Assembly: GCA_024235735.1 (NCBI GenBank)
Contig: JACKLU010000001.1
Coordinates: 248,001-312,000, forward strand
From: Burkholderiales bacterium
Lineage (GTDB): Bacteria; Pseudomonadota; Gammaproteobacteria; Burkholderiales; Nitrosomonadaceae
Reading direction: 5' to 3'
Length of the DNA stretch: 64,000 nt
Position 1 is the stretch's first letter; the number at the start of each line of letters is the position of its first letter. The notes beneath the pieces are model-generated. The model made no database searches. It was given only the letters and a program-made list of their open reading frames with translations, and was not told the DNA's origin. A program made the translations under genes and the position numbers. This document shows, in pieces, positions 17,069-26,117 of this stretch.

Positions 17069-17215
17069 TTGCGCCTATTTAGTTGCCATATTAAGAACAA
17101 ACATTTCATTCTATCACTGTTTATTTAACTTTTATCAACAATCATAATGTATTCCATCGCAACATACTGAATGCGTTGGAACGATGACCATAAACCACAA
17201 ACCCAGGAGATTGAA

Positions 17216-17602
17216 ATGGAAAAAATCACGCAGTTAATCGCACGTCTGTTTCTCGGCCATATATTTCTGATTGCCGGATTGACGAAAATCAGTGCTTACG
17301 CCGGTACACAAGGTTACATGGAAGCAATGGGGGTGCCGGGTGCTTTGCTGCCGCTTGTCATTCTGCTTGAAATCGCAGGCGGCTTGGCCATTGTCACCGG
17401 TTGGAAAGCGCGGTATTCAGCCATTATTCTGGCCTTGTTTTCGATTATCGCCGCCGGGATCTTTCACAATAACTTTGATGACCCAATGCAGACAATTCTG
17501 TTTATGAAAAATATCGCGATTGCTGGCGGCTTGATGCTGCTCGCGGTGCATGGCGCAGGCGCCTACAGCGTTGACAATCGGCTGGCTCGTAAAACACCAT
17601 GA
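17216..17602 (+). CDS. DoxX-family membrane protein
   Basis: The start at 17216 has a CAGGAG ribosome site 10 bp before it; the longer reading from 17171 adds a hydrophilic leader. The 128-residue product has four membrane helices and the family pattern FLGHIFLIAGLTKI...GVPGALLPLVILLEIAGGLAIVTG...HNNFDD. DoxX proteins are linked to membrane redox and oxidative-stress responses, with no defined reaction here. It is divergent from the LysR gene and followed by pirin. Confidence 0.88.
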   Translation: MEKITQLIARLFLGHIFLIAGLTKISAYAGTQGYMEAMGVPGALLPLVILLEIAGGLAIVTGWKARYSAIILALFSIIAAGIFHNNFDDPMQTILFMKNIAIAGGLMLLAVHGAGAYSVDNRLARKTP

Positions 17603-17625
17603 CAACCAACAAACTATAGCGTATC

Positions 17626-17651
17626 GACACAGCATCCAGTGATGCTGTGTC
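17626..17651 (+). other. Perfect 10-bp hairpin between doxX and pirin genes
   Basis: GACACAGCAT and ATGCTGTGTC pair around a CCAGTG loop. No T-run follows (TTGTGAAAAAG), so it is not a standard terminator. It may weaken read-through or mark an mRNA processing site between the two genes. Confidence 0.6.
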
Positions 17652-17689
17652 TTGTGAAAAAGACACTCACTGAATAAGGGAGAAAAACA

Positions 17690-18568
17690 ATGAACACAGA
17701 AAACGTTATGCGACTCATTCCCGCAATGACCATCGCTGAAGGCGCCGGCGTTATTGTGCATCGTACGATAGGTACGTCGGCTTTACGCAGTTATGATCCG
17801 TTTCTGCTGCTGGATCACATTGGCAGCGAAAATCCTGACGACTATATTGCGGGTTTCCCCGCCCACCCCCATCGCGGTTTCAATACCCTCACCTATATTA
17901 TTGATGGCGAAATGGAACACACCGACAGCATGGGCAACACAGGCAATCTTGGCGCTGGCGGCGCGCAATGGATGAAAGCCGCCAGTGGCGTAATTCATTC
18001 GGAAATGCCTAAACAAAAAGCTGGACTGCTGCGCGGTTTTCAGTTGTGGATCAACCTGCCCGCAGCAAACAAAATGGATGCACCCGAATACCAGGAATAT
18101 CCGGCGGAAGCATTTCCGGTACTGGAAAAGTCAGGTTATCGCGTTAAAGTCATCGCTGGCAGTCTGGAAAAAACAGTGTCACCGATTGTGGACAATATCA
18201 CCCAGGTCATTTTTCTGGATGTATTGGTGGAACCGGACAGACCATTCCACTACGTCTTGCTTGAGGGAAACACCAGCTTCCTGTATATATTCGAGGGAGA
18301 CGGTCAAATTAACGGAAAAACCGTCGCAACACATACCCTTGTCACACTGAATGGTGCGAGCACTGCTCCCGTTTTTACCGCCGGCAGGCAAGGCGCGCGA
18401 TTCCTATTGATCAGCGGTAGGCCGATCCGCGAGCCGATAGTGCAGCATGGCCCGTTTGTCATGAACACCCGAGAAGAAATTGATCAGGCAATGCAGGATT
18501 ACCAGTCAAACAACTTTGTCCGGGAAAGGGCATGGCGACACCGAAACAAGCCAGACGAGCAACAGTGA
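17690..18568 (+). CDS. Pirin family protein
   Basis: A 292-residue bicupin. The N-terminal cupin carries the metal-site pattern FPAHPHRGFNTLTYIIDGEMEHTDSMGN with paired His residues, then WMKAASGVIHSE. This is typical of pirins with quercetinase-like Fe sites. Physiological substrate is unknown. A GGGAG ribosome site precedes the ATG. It probably belongs to the LysR/DoxX stress-type cluster. Confidence 0.92.
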   Translation: MNTENVMRLIPAMTIAEGAGVIVHRTIGTSALRSYDPFLLLDHIGSENPDDYIAGFPAHPHRGFNTLTYIIDGEMEHTDSMGNTGNLGAGGAQWMKAASGVIHSEMPKQKAGLLRGFQLWINLPAANKMDAPEYQEYPAEAFPVLEKSGYRVKVIAGSLEKTVSPIVDNITQVIFLDVLVEPDRPFHYVLLEGNTSFLYIFEGDGQINGKTVATHTLVTLNGASTAPVFTAGRQGARFLLISGRPIREPIVQHGPFVMNTREEIDQAMQDYQSNNFVRERAWRHRNKPDEQQ

Positions 18569-18652
18569 ACATGCAGGTATCAGCACCGCAAAGCACGCTT
18601 TCAGTTAAAATAATGTCAGCTCACGATCATTCACTATGGATCAGAACCTGTC

Positions 18653-19027
18653 ATGAATCTTGAAAAAGTAGTTTTTGGTTTTTTTATTGTGCTCGCCCTG
18701 TCATTGAATTATGGTTTTTTTGTCGGTGACATGGACAATCCGGCGCATCATCATCCCTACGAATTATATGCCGCCATAGTCGTCAGTCTGATCGCCACGG
18801 TGCTGAAATTCGGAGACCGCACCCAAATTGGCGCTGTTCATCTGGCCACCAGTCTGGTCGCGGATTTGCATCTTATCGCCGCAGCGATTCTATACGCGCT
18901 GATCAGCGACACACCCGAAGAAATCGTCATGATCAATCATGTCGTTTCTTTGTCCGGCGGCGCATTACTGGCCAATATCGTATCGGTCATTCTACTGATT
19001 GCCGAAACGATCAATCTGCGCCGGTAA
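18653..19027 (+). CDS. DUF6394-type small membrane protein
   Basis: A 124-residue integral membrane protein with about four helices and a short loop DMDNPAHHHPYELYA after the first. It resembles DUF6394, a family with no assigned function. It lies 49 bp before an RCK-type potassium channel gene on the same strand, so a role as channel partner or modulator is a reasonable guess. Confidence 0.7.
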   Translation: MNLEKVVFGFFIVLALSLNYGFFVGDMDNPAHHHPYELYAAIVVSLIATVLKFGDRTQIGAVHLATSLVADLHLIAAAILYALISDTPEEIVMINHVVSLSGGALLANIVSVILLIAETINLRR

Positions 19028-19075
19028 CTTGCCCGGCGACATCAATCGGGCGATCATCAAAGCCGGGATTCGACA

Positions 19076-20779
19076 GTGAATAACATTGTGTTTCTGATTC
19101 TGCGGCGCATGCGCGCGCCGTTGATCGCGGTCATTATCAGTTTCGGTATCGCGGTCGGTGGATTGACATTACTACCAGGCATTGAGATAGATGGCGAGAT
19201 TTCGTATCTGTCGCTGTTTCAGGCTTTTTATATTATCAGCTACACCGCCACGACCATCGGCTTCGGCGAAGTACCGCACGAGTTCTCCACTGCGCAACGC
19301 TTATGGATGACATTCTCTATTTATCTGACGGTCATTGTCTGGTTCTATGCCATAGGCACGATTATCACGCTGGTTCAGGACGTAAATCTGAAAATTGCCA
19401 TGCGAACTTCGCGATTCGCCAAATCAGTCCAGCGAATCAGCGAGCCCTTCTATATTATCTGCGGTTACGGAGAAACGGGCAGTCTGCTCGTTAACGCACT
19501 GGACCGCAAGAATATACGTGCGGTCGTTATCGAGATTCAACAGCCGAGGATCAGTGAACTCGAGCTGGAAGATTTTCAGTACGATATACCGGCGTTATGC
19601 GCGGATGCGCGTTTGCCTGAGACGTTGATCAAGGCGGGAATTCGGCATCCCTTTTGCGCCGGCGTTGCGGCACTCACCAATGACGATCATGCAAACCTCG
19701 CGGTAGCCATTTCGGTTAAGCTGATCAACCCTTCACTGATGGTATTGGGTCGTGCAGAAAATATGGATACGGCAGCAAACATGGCTTCTTTCGGCACCGA
19801 TCACATCATCAATCCGTACACATTGTTTGGCGATCAACTGGCGATGGAAGTCCATGCACTGGGTATCTATCTGCTGCATGAGTGGTTGACCGGCGTTCCC
19901 GGACGTATTCTGCAATCACCGGTTTGTCCGCCTACCGGAAAATGGGTCGTCTGTGGTTACGGGCGCTTTGGCAAGTCCGTCGTTAAAAATCTCCAGCGCG
20001 CACAGATTACTACAGTCATTATTGAAGCCGATCCCAAACTGACCGGATGCGATAATTGCATTTTAGGCAGCGGCGCCGAAGCCGGTACACTGGAGGAAGC
20101 AGGCATCAGGAATGCGGTCGGCATCGTCGCCGGAACCGATAACGACATCAACAATCTGTCCATCGTGATGACCGCACGCGAAATGAATCCCGATTTGTTT
20201 GTTGTTATTCGCAAGAACAAACGCTACAACGATCTGCTGTTTGAGCAATTCAGCGCCGACATTTCCATGCAACCCAGTGATATTATCGCGCATGCCTGTC
20301 TGGCGCATATGATCTCCCCCCTGCTGGCGCAATTTCTGCATTTGGCGCGCAATCAAACCAATGCCTGGGCAAATCAACTGATAGCGCATCTGGTCAGCGT
20401 TGTCGGAGAACAGGTTCCCGAAACCTGGTCCATTAATATTGATCGTTATTCCGCACCGGCTGTAACCGGCCTCATGTCGCAAGGCTGGACCATCGCGCTG
20501 GATCACCTGGGACAGGATCCCGGCAATCGCGATATCAAGCTTGATCTGGTGCCGTTAATGCTGCTGCGTGATAACACCCCGCTTCTGCTGCCGGACGCCA
20601 CACTGCAAATCAAACACCAGGATCACATTCTCTTTTGCGGACGACCATCTGCCAGAAGCGCGCTGGCCGAACTTTTGAACAATCCCAGAACATTGACTTA
20701 CAGCATCAACGGCGAGGTTATGCCCGACAGCTACCTGTGGCGCTGGCTGAACCGGAAAATGAAGAAAAAGAACGAATGA
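19076..20779 (+). CDS. Potassium channel with two RCK (TrkA-N) domains
   Basis: Starts with GTG. Two membrane helices flank a pore loop whose selectivity filter reads TTIGFGE (residues 59-65), a variant of TVGYGD. The cytoplasmic part has two Rossmann NAD-binding RCK domains with GYGETGS and GYGRFGK motifs, each followed by a TrkA-C-like segment. Such channels gate K+ flux with NAD(H), nucleotides or ions. The length of 567 fits a 2TM channel with tandem RCK domains. It follows the DUF6394 gene. Confidence 0.88.
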   Translation: MNNIVFLILRRMRAPLIAVIISFGIAVGGLTLLPGIEIDGEISYLSLFQAFYIISYTATTIGFGEVPHEFSTAQRLWMTFSIYLTVIVWFYAIGTIITLVQDVNLKIAMRTSRFAKSVQRISEPFYIICGYGETGSLLVNALDRKNIRAVVIEIQQPRISELELEDFQYDIPALCADARLPETLIKAGIRHPFCAGVAALTNDDHANLAVAISVKLINPSLMVLGRAENMDTAANMASFGTDHIINPYTLFGDQLAMEVHALGIYLLHEWLTGVPGRILQSPVCPPTGKWVVCGYGRFGKSVVKNLQRAQITTVIIEADPKLTGCDNCILGSGAEAGTLEEAGIRNAVGIVAGTDNDINNLSIVMTAREMNPDLFVVIRKNKRYNDLLFEQFSADISMQPSDIIAHACLAHMISPLLAQFLHLARNQTNAWANQLIAHLVSVVGEQVPETWSINIDRYSAPAVTGLMSQGWTIALDHLGQDPGNRDIKLDLVPLMLLRDNTPLLLPDATLQIKHQDHILFCGRPSARSALAELLNNPRTLTYSINGEVMPDSYLWRWLNRKMKKKNE

Positions 20780-21026
20780 TTCTACTAAAACACCAAACAC
20801 ACGACGAAGATTTCATTGCAATACAAATCGCTTCCGGGATAAAAGGACTCATTTGAGAATAAAGGCTGGTTTTCCTCTCCTTTGCTGATGATTATTGCAT
20901 CTTTGCTTCGGCACACAGGGCATTGACCGCCCCTCAGAGGTTTGACTTTAATCCGCCCAGAATGATAGTTTGCGCATTATTTTTCGCTTTGCAACTGATA
21001 CTTGAACCAGATACGGAAAGCATGGC

Positions 21027-21884
21027 ATGAGCTGGCACGAATGGATAATCCATAACGAATTCATTGTTAAACTGGTTGCTTTTTTTGGTGTTTTCTTTCT
21101 CATGGCGGCTTGGGAACAAATCACGCCTTGCCGCATTCTGACTATTTCGAAGAAGCTTCGCTGGACGAGTAATCTCGGTCTGGTAGTGATTAACAGCGTT
21201 GTGCTGCGTCTGATATTTCCGGCCGGAGCTGTTGGTGTCGCCATTTTTGTGCAACACCAGGGCTGGGGGTTATTGAATTATTATCCAATGCCCTTGCCTG
21301 TCGCTATCGCCATTTCGGTTGTGGCAATGGATTTTATTATTTACCTGCAGCATGTCATGATGCATGCTGTTCCGATTTTATGGCGCGTGCACCGGGTCCA
21401 TCATGCTGATCTTGATTACGACCTGACAACTGGTATACGGTTTCATCCCATCGAAATCATCTTATCCATGCTCATCAAGGCGGCTGCCATTCTGCTGCTG
21501 GGACCGCCCGTTTTAGCGGTAGTGCTATTCGAGGTATTGCTGAATGCCGCCGCCATGTTCAATCACAGCAATATACAATTGCCAGGCAGAGTGGATCGGA
21601 TATTGCGCTGGTTTCTGGTTACACCGGACATGCATCGCGTTCATCATTCGATCAAAACGGATGAAGCGAACAGTAATTTCGGTTTCAATCTTTCCTGCTG
21701 GGATCGATTATCGGGCACTTATCGGGATCAGCCCAAAGGCAATCATCAGGGCATGGTGATCGGCATCAGCGGTTATCGGGATCCGGCACAAGTCGAGCGT
21801 TTGCGGGGTATGCTGGCACTGCCTTGGAGAAAAGCTATTTCTGATTATGCGATCAATCGGCGTAAATATGATAATTCAAATTGA
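21027..21884 (+). CDS. Sterol desaturase / fatty acid hydroxylase family protein
   Basis: A 285-residue membrane protein with several helices and the eight-His diiron pattern of the family: QHVMMH, HRVHHAD, FNHSN and HRVHHS. Such enzymes hydroxylate or desaturate lipids using O2. The substrate cannot be told from sequence. It stands alone between the channel gene and the convergent FkbH cassette. Confidence 0.88.
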   Translation: MSWHEWIIHNEFIVKLVAFFGVFFLMAAWEQITPCRILTISKKLRWTSNLGLVVINSVVLRLIFPAGAVGVAIFVQHQGWGLLNYYPMPLPVAIAISVVAMDFIIYLQHVMMHAVPILWRVHRVHHADLDYDLTTGIRFHPIEIILSMLIKAAAILLLGPPVLAVVLFEVLLNAAAMFNHSNIQLPGRVDRILRWFLVTPDMHRVHHSIKTDEANSNFGFNLSCWDRLSGTYRDQPKGNHQGMVIGISGYRDPAQVERLRGMLALPWRKAISDYAINRRKYDNSN

Positions 21885-21912
21885 ATGGCATTTCTTGCGC
21901 CACACTGGCGCG

Positions 21913-22806
21913 TTATAAATTCAATGTTACCAGCTCGCTGTACAAATTCTGCACACATTCAGCGGGCACTTCGTCGCTGAGATAGAATTTCTGATGACCA
22001 CGTTCCGGCTTTAATAAGGTCTTCATTGGCTGATCCAGAAGACGGGATTCAATCTTGCTGAAAAAAAATCCGTGCCTGAGCAGCAAAGCGGTACGAATAG
22101 CCGGCCAGCACTGCCGGAATAATGCCGCATCACTGACATATATAATCCAGGCGCTGGCTAGTCTTTTATGGATTTGTTTTTTTAAAATCAGAAAACCATA
22201 ACGATCTCCATTTTTAAAAAACAGAAAATTCAGCCAGGGAAAATCGGCATGGTCAACATAATGCTGCGCAGCCTGTTGCGGCAACAACGCTCTAATTTGT
22301 GTAATTTCCTGCTGGCGTATGACTTCACTGGCTTTGGTAACAACCGGTATATTCAGGAATATCGCAACCTCATTATTCAGCGGTTTAAATTTCAAAAATT
22401 TGAAAATCTCAATGCCGTCCTTATTGGGCGACAGCATGGTGAATGTGTAACCTTTCTGACGTATCAATGCCAGCACAAGGTCGATACTGCGCGCACGAAA
22501 ATCAGCTAATACGCACCAGCTATGCGGATTACAGAACCGCTTCGTAATGCCATCCTTGACGGGTTGTTCCGAGTAAATTGCGCATAAAACACCCACAATT
22601 TCATTTTCGTGCTTTAACATGAAGCCAAAATTGGGTGCATCCTGCAACCACGATCTACTGATGCCCCGTTTCCACTCCAGAGCTGTAAAACGATTATTCA
22701 TATGGCAATGCAGAAACTCGGCAACATCATCAATATCATGCTGGTTTATGCTTGTCAGCAGTGTTTTATCCGTCGATTTCTGATCGTTCATGAGTAGTTT
22801 GGTCAA
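21913..22806 (-). CDS. GNAT-like acyltransferase, unassigned
   Basis: A 297-residue soluble protein. The first half looks like an acetyltransferase fold (EFLHCHMN, GFMLKHENEIVGVLCAIYSE, VLADFRARSIDLVLALIRQKG). Sequence identity to any named family is not obvious to me. Its start overlaps the end of the FkbH-like gene by about 40 bp, so the two are translationally coupled. With the ACP gene upstream the likely job is transfer of an ACP-bound acyl or glyceryl group to a sugar or lipid; this is inference. Confidence 0.6.
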   Translation of the reverse strand: MTKLLMNDQKSTDKTLLTSINQHDIDDVAEFLHCHMNNRFTALEWKRGISRSWLQDAPNFGFMLKHENEIVGVLCAIYSEQPVKDGITKRFCNPHSWCVLADFRARSIDLVLALIRQKGYTFTMLSPNKDGIEIFKFLKFKPLNNEVAIFLNIPVVTKASEVIRQQEITQIRALLPQQAAQHYVDHADFPWLNFLFFKNGDRYGFLILKKQIHKRLASAWIIYVSDAALFRQCWPAIRTALLLRHGFFFSKIESRLLDQPMKTLLKPERGHQKFYLSDEVPAECVQNLYSELVTLNL

Positions 22807-24691
22807 GTAAACTGTTTTGAATTGCTATAGGCGGATGCTTGGGTTGATAGTGTTCGGTTTCGAGTTCCCAAATATCTTCCGAGCCATCCGAGGAAATCAG
22901 TACAAATCCCAGCTGCTGATAATGATTCTTGACCAGTTTGTTTTTTTCGGTTGGACGATAATAACCGCGTAGCTTTTCAATGCCTTTTGAGCGTGCAATC
23001 GCCACCAGCTCATCACAAACCGCTTCTTCCACGCGGCGCTTGATCACACGGCAACTCATCAGCCAGGTATCAATCTCCCAGCAATCGCCCGCATTCTTAC
23101 AGATCACCACGCTGATCATACCATTATCACCAAACTTGTCCTGCAATTGTACCTGTAGCGTTAAATAGCTGCCGGATTTTTCAAATCCAAGCACATCAGC
23201 CTCGGTATACCGCCGGGTTGTCAAATTAAACTGATTTGTCTTGTTAATGAGTTGCACGATACGTTTGCGCCCGGTTTCGTTAAATGGCGCAAAATGTATT
23301 TTCATTTCCAATGAAATCAAATAATCCGTCAGACTGGGAGCCTTTTGCAGCATAGCCTGACGTCGCGCATTATCTGCATACTGCGCATTGCGTTGCGCGT
23401 CATCCGTCGTAAAATCGATTTTCTCAAAGTAGCGCGCTGCACATAGAACGCGTAGAAACTGTGAAGGATCTTTGGGCAGCTCCGGCACACTTATTTCAGG
23501 TATCATCGTTCGGATAATTTCGCGTTCCGCCGGATTATCGTCAACAAAAACCATTGCGTCCATGCCAATATTCAATATCGCGGCGATTTTGCGAATATTG
23601 GAAGCCTTGTCTTCCCAGTTAGCCATAAAGACTGCAAAATCATCTTCTTTAAGCAGCATTCCAGGGTGTTTCTGAAAAGCCTCCAGCGCAACAACTTTGT
23701 CGTTTTTGGAACACACTGTCAGAATGATTCCTAAAGCTTTTAAGGATTTTGCCCACTGCTGAATTGCCAGAAAAGATTCACCGACCGGATGCCCCTGACC
23801 GATCTGAATGCCTTCTAAGCCGTCATCACCAATTACACCGCCCCAAAGCGTATTATCCAGATCCAGAACAAGGCACTTTCTACTTTTTCCGCGAATCGCC
23901 GCGAGCAGTTTTGCCAGATAGTCCGTATAAAGGGGTATATAACCATTGGCTATGGGCACTCTTGACATATACCATTGTCGCTCATCGAACCATTGATGTG
24001 TTCCGACAGTATTGGCTAATGTTGCGACATCGAACAGAACATCCGCGCTGTTTTTTATATTTTCAATCAGCGCAGAATTAAACACATTCAACGATTTCCG
24101 AAGTAAACCGCTCAGCTGTGCATCAAGATTCCCACTTAATTCATACGGCGGATGCGCCAGTGTTTGTACGATGCAAATTGTCTTGCCGTTCAGTGCAAAA
24201 GACTGCTGAATCTGCTGCAAGTAGCCGAGTGCATCAAGGCCAGGATCATTTCCCCCGGAATACTCAGGCTCATTCACCAGGACCGAATAAGCACGGTAAT
24301 CCAGTGCAAGCAGTACCGCGTCCAGATTCGACTGGTTAAGCTTCGAAGCTGGATCAAACGCTTCCTGCGCTACCTGCCCAAAATCAGCTCGAATGACTTC
24401 CAGTTCTATCCCGTAGCGTAAGGCGGCAGTAATCATGGCGGGTATCATCAAATCCATGGTTGCGTTGCTGACTATTCCCAATTTGAATGGAATTAAGTTT
24501 CTGGAGAAAATAGCACGCTTTTCCGGATCGAACTTCTGTAATGTTTGATATAACCGGTTGGATTGATTGATGGATAAGGCGTAATTGGCAAGCAATTGCG
24601 CTTCAGCATCAGGCGATGCATGATTCAGCAATCGAGCGCAGCGTTCATTGAAATCATCAGCAGACTTGAGCAGCCAAGGAAGGTCATGCAT
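22766..24691 (-). CDS. FkbH-like HAD-IIIC family protein
   Basis: A 641-residue FkbH-type protein: an N-terminal SGNH-like region (1-260), a HAD domain with LVLDLDNTLWGG (nucleophile Asp277, acid Asp279) and VFVDDNPAEREI, then a C-terminal GNAT-like part. Known FkbH-type enzymes dephosphorylate 1,3-bisphosphoglycerate and load the glyceryl group onto an acyl carrier protein. An ACP gene lies 28 bp upstream and an acyltransferase overlaps downstream, which supports this reading. The final acceptor is unknown. Confidence 0.88.
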   Translation of the reverse strand: MHDLPWLLKSADDFNERCARLLNHASPDAEAQLLANYALSINQSNRLYQTLQKFDPEKRAIFSRNLIPFKLGIVSNATMDLMIPAMITAALRYGIELEVIRADFGQVAQEAFDPASKLNQSNLDAVLLALDYRAYSVLVNEPEYSGGNDPGLDALGYLQQIQQSFALNGKTICIVQTLAHPPYELSGNLDAQLSGLLRKSLNVFNSALIENIKNSADVLFDVATLANTVGTHQWFDERQWYMSRVPIANGYIPLYTDYLAKLLAAIRGKSRKCLVLDLDNTLWGGVIGDDGLEGIQIGQGHPVGESFLAIQQWAKSLKALGIILTVCSKNDKVVALEAFQKHPGMLLKEDDFAVFMANWEDKASNIRKIAAILNIGMDAMVFVDDNPAEREIIRTMIPEISVPELPKDPSQFLRVLCAARYFEKIDFTTDDAQRNAQYADNARRQAMLQKAPSLTDYLISLEMKIHFAPFNETGRKRIVQLINKTNQFNLTTRRYTEADVLGFEKSGSYLTLQVQLQDKFGDNGMISVVICKNAGDCWEIDTWLMSCRVIKRRVEEAVCDELVAIARSKGIEKLRGYYRPTEKNKLVKNHYQQLGFVLISSDGSEDIWELETEHYQPKHPPIAIQNSLLDQTTHERSEIDG

Positions 24692-24719
24692 GGAGAAATA
24701 CTTGTGGAATAAACCAGAG

Positions 24720-24968
24720 TTAATTTAGTTTTTCATACAGAAGATCGACAATAGCAGCCACTGATGTCATGCTGACAATCTCTTCCAAATCAAACTGAAC
24801 GCCAAAGCTTGCTTCAATAGCAGTTAACAGTCTGATATGACTTAAGCTGTCCCATTCTGCGACATCATCCCGGCGAGTATCCATTGAAAAAGCAAGATTA
24901 CTTTCTACAAAAGTATCCTGAAAAATAAGTTCTAGCTGATCGCGTATTGTTGCCTTATCCTGGTGCAT
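24720..24968 (-). CDS. Acyl carrier protein
   Basis: An 82-residue ACP with the phosphopantetheine site WDSLSHIRL (Ser41). It is not the fatty-acid AcpP, whose motif is DSLD and whose genes surround fab genes. Here it is first in a cassette with FkbH-like and GNAT-like genes, so it probably carries a dedicated glyceryl or acyl group. Confidence 0.9.
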   Translation of the reverse strand: MHQDKATIRDQLELIFQDTFVESNLAFSMDTRRDDVAEWDSLSHIRLLTAIEASFGVQFDLEEIVSMTSVAAIVDLLYEKLN

Positions 24969-25051
24969 TGTTTGATTTTTCCACTATTCAAAAAATTATT
25001 AATAATTTCTTCCCGCTTCAAACGAACGTCTGATCGAATTACTTGAAATAC

Positions 25052-25267
25052 TTAAATTTCAATCGTGTTCATAATCTTTTGTATAAAACCTGCCGCACAA
25101 ATCGCATTATGTCCTGCCAAACTGCCAATAGTATACGACCACCAGAGAACATACTTGAATTCATCTATTTTGAATCTCTGCATTCCATCTGTACTGCCTC
25201 GCATCGCCTCCTTTAACGCAAGCCAATTCGCATCTGTCGTTATCTTTAATTTACCGGGCGAATGCAT
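25052..25267 (-). CDS. Possible small protein after the FNT channel gene
   Basis: An ATG at 25267, 15 bp past the FNT stop, opens 71 residues with a Lys-rich first half and a moderately hydrophobic C-terminal part (LWWSYTIGSLAGHNAICAAGF). No ribosome site and no known domain are visible. It is the only reading frame in a 313-bp gap, so it may be a real small gene or chance. Confidence 0.25.
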   Translation of the reverse strand: MHSPGKLKITTDANWLALKEAMRGSTDGMQRFKIDEFKYVLWWSYTIGSLAGHNAICAAGFIQKIMNTIEI

Positions 25268-25281
25268 TTGCGAGCGAATAA

Positions 25282-26082
25282 TTATCTTGTATGTGCAGAA
25301 CCAAACGTCCAATACAACAAAAAGCCGGTAAAAAACATGCCACCGGCAATATTTCCGGCCAAAACCGGCAGACCGTTCCATAACCACCAGTCTGCAAAGG
25401 TGATATTGCCGTTAAACAACATAGCAGCAGGGATAACGAACATATTTACGATAGCGTGTTCATAACCCAAAGCAAAAAAAGTCATGATCGGTAACCACAT
25501 GGCGGCAATCTTGCCGCCTGTCGTGGTGGATGCTAATGCCATTACCGCACCCAGCGTAACCATCCAGTTGCATAGTAATGCGCTGCTGAAAGCCGATACA
25601 GTACCGGCTAAACCGTATTGTGCATACCCCAGGGTTTTAGTTTCACCAATTTCGACAATACGCTGCACCACAGGAAGCGTCGCAGAATCAATATGCCCCA
25701 TTTTGGTCATAACGACATAATATAACAAGGCATAGCTGACGCTTCCGATTAGATTACCAAGTAAAACCCACGTCCAGTTGTTAAGTAGTCGCACAAAACG
25801 AGTACGTCCATCATGTACGGCGATGGGTATAAGCGCAAAATTCCCCGTTGCCAGTTCCAGACCGAGCAGGATGATCATGACAAAGCCAACCGGAAAAACA
25901 ATGGCGCCGATTATACCCAAGCCTGTTTGCGTTGCGGCGGTAATGGCCAGTGTAGTCGCATACCCTAGAAATGCTCCGGCCAAAAAACCGCGTAACAATA
26001 AGCTACCGACCGGCAAATTCGCTTTGCTGGCGCCTGCCTGCAGCATATTCTCAACAATCTCCTCAGGTTTTACATAGGCCAC
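25282..26082 (-). CDS. Formate/nitrite transporter (FNT) family channel
   Basis: A 266-residue protein with six membrane helices and FNT signatures: LRGFLAGAFLGYATTLA, GLELATGNFALIP, LLCNWMVTLGAVMA, and the central-His segment FALGYEHAIVNMFVIPAAM. FNT channels pass formate, nitrite or related small anions. In a nitrite-producing organism nitrite export is the obvious suggestion, but the sequence alone does not decide. It lies between hemW and the ACP gene. Confidence 0.9.
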   Translation of the reverse strand: MAYVKPEEIVENMLQAGASKANLPVGSLLLRGFLAGAFLGYATTLAITAATQTGLGIIGAIVFPVGFVMIILLGLELATGNFALIPIAVHDGRTRFVRLLNNWTWVLLGNLIGSVSYALLYYVVMTKMGHIDSATLPVVQRIVEIGETKTLGYAQYGLAGTVSAFSSALLCNWMVTLGAVMALASTTTGGKIAAMWLPIMTFFALGYEHAIVNMFVIPAAMLFNGNITFADWWLWNGLPVLAGNIAGGMFFTGFLLYWTFGSAHTR

Positions 26083-26117
26083 GCCTGCGTTCCTTTCGTC
26101 TGTCGTTAAAATATTGG

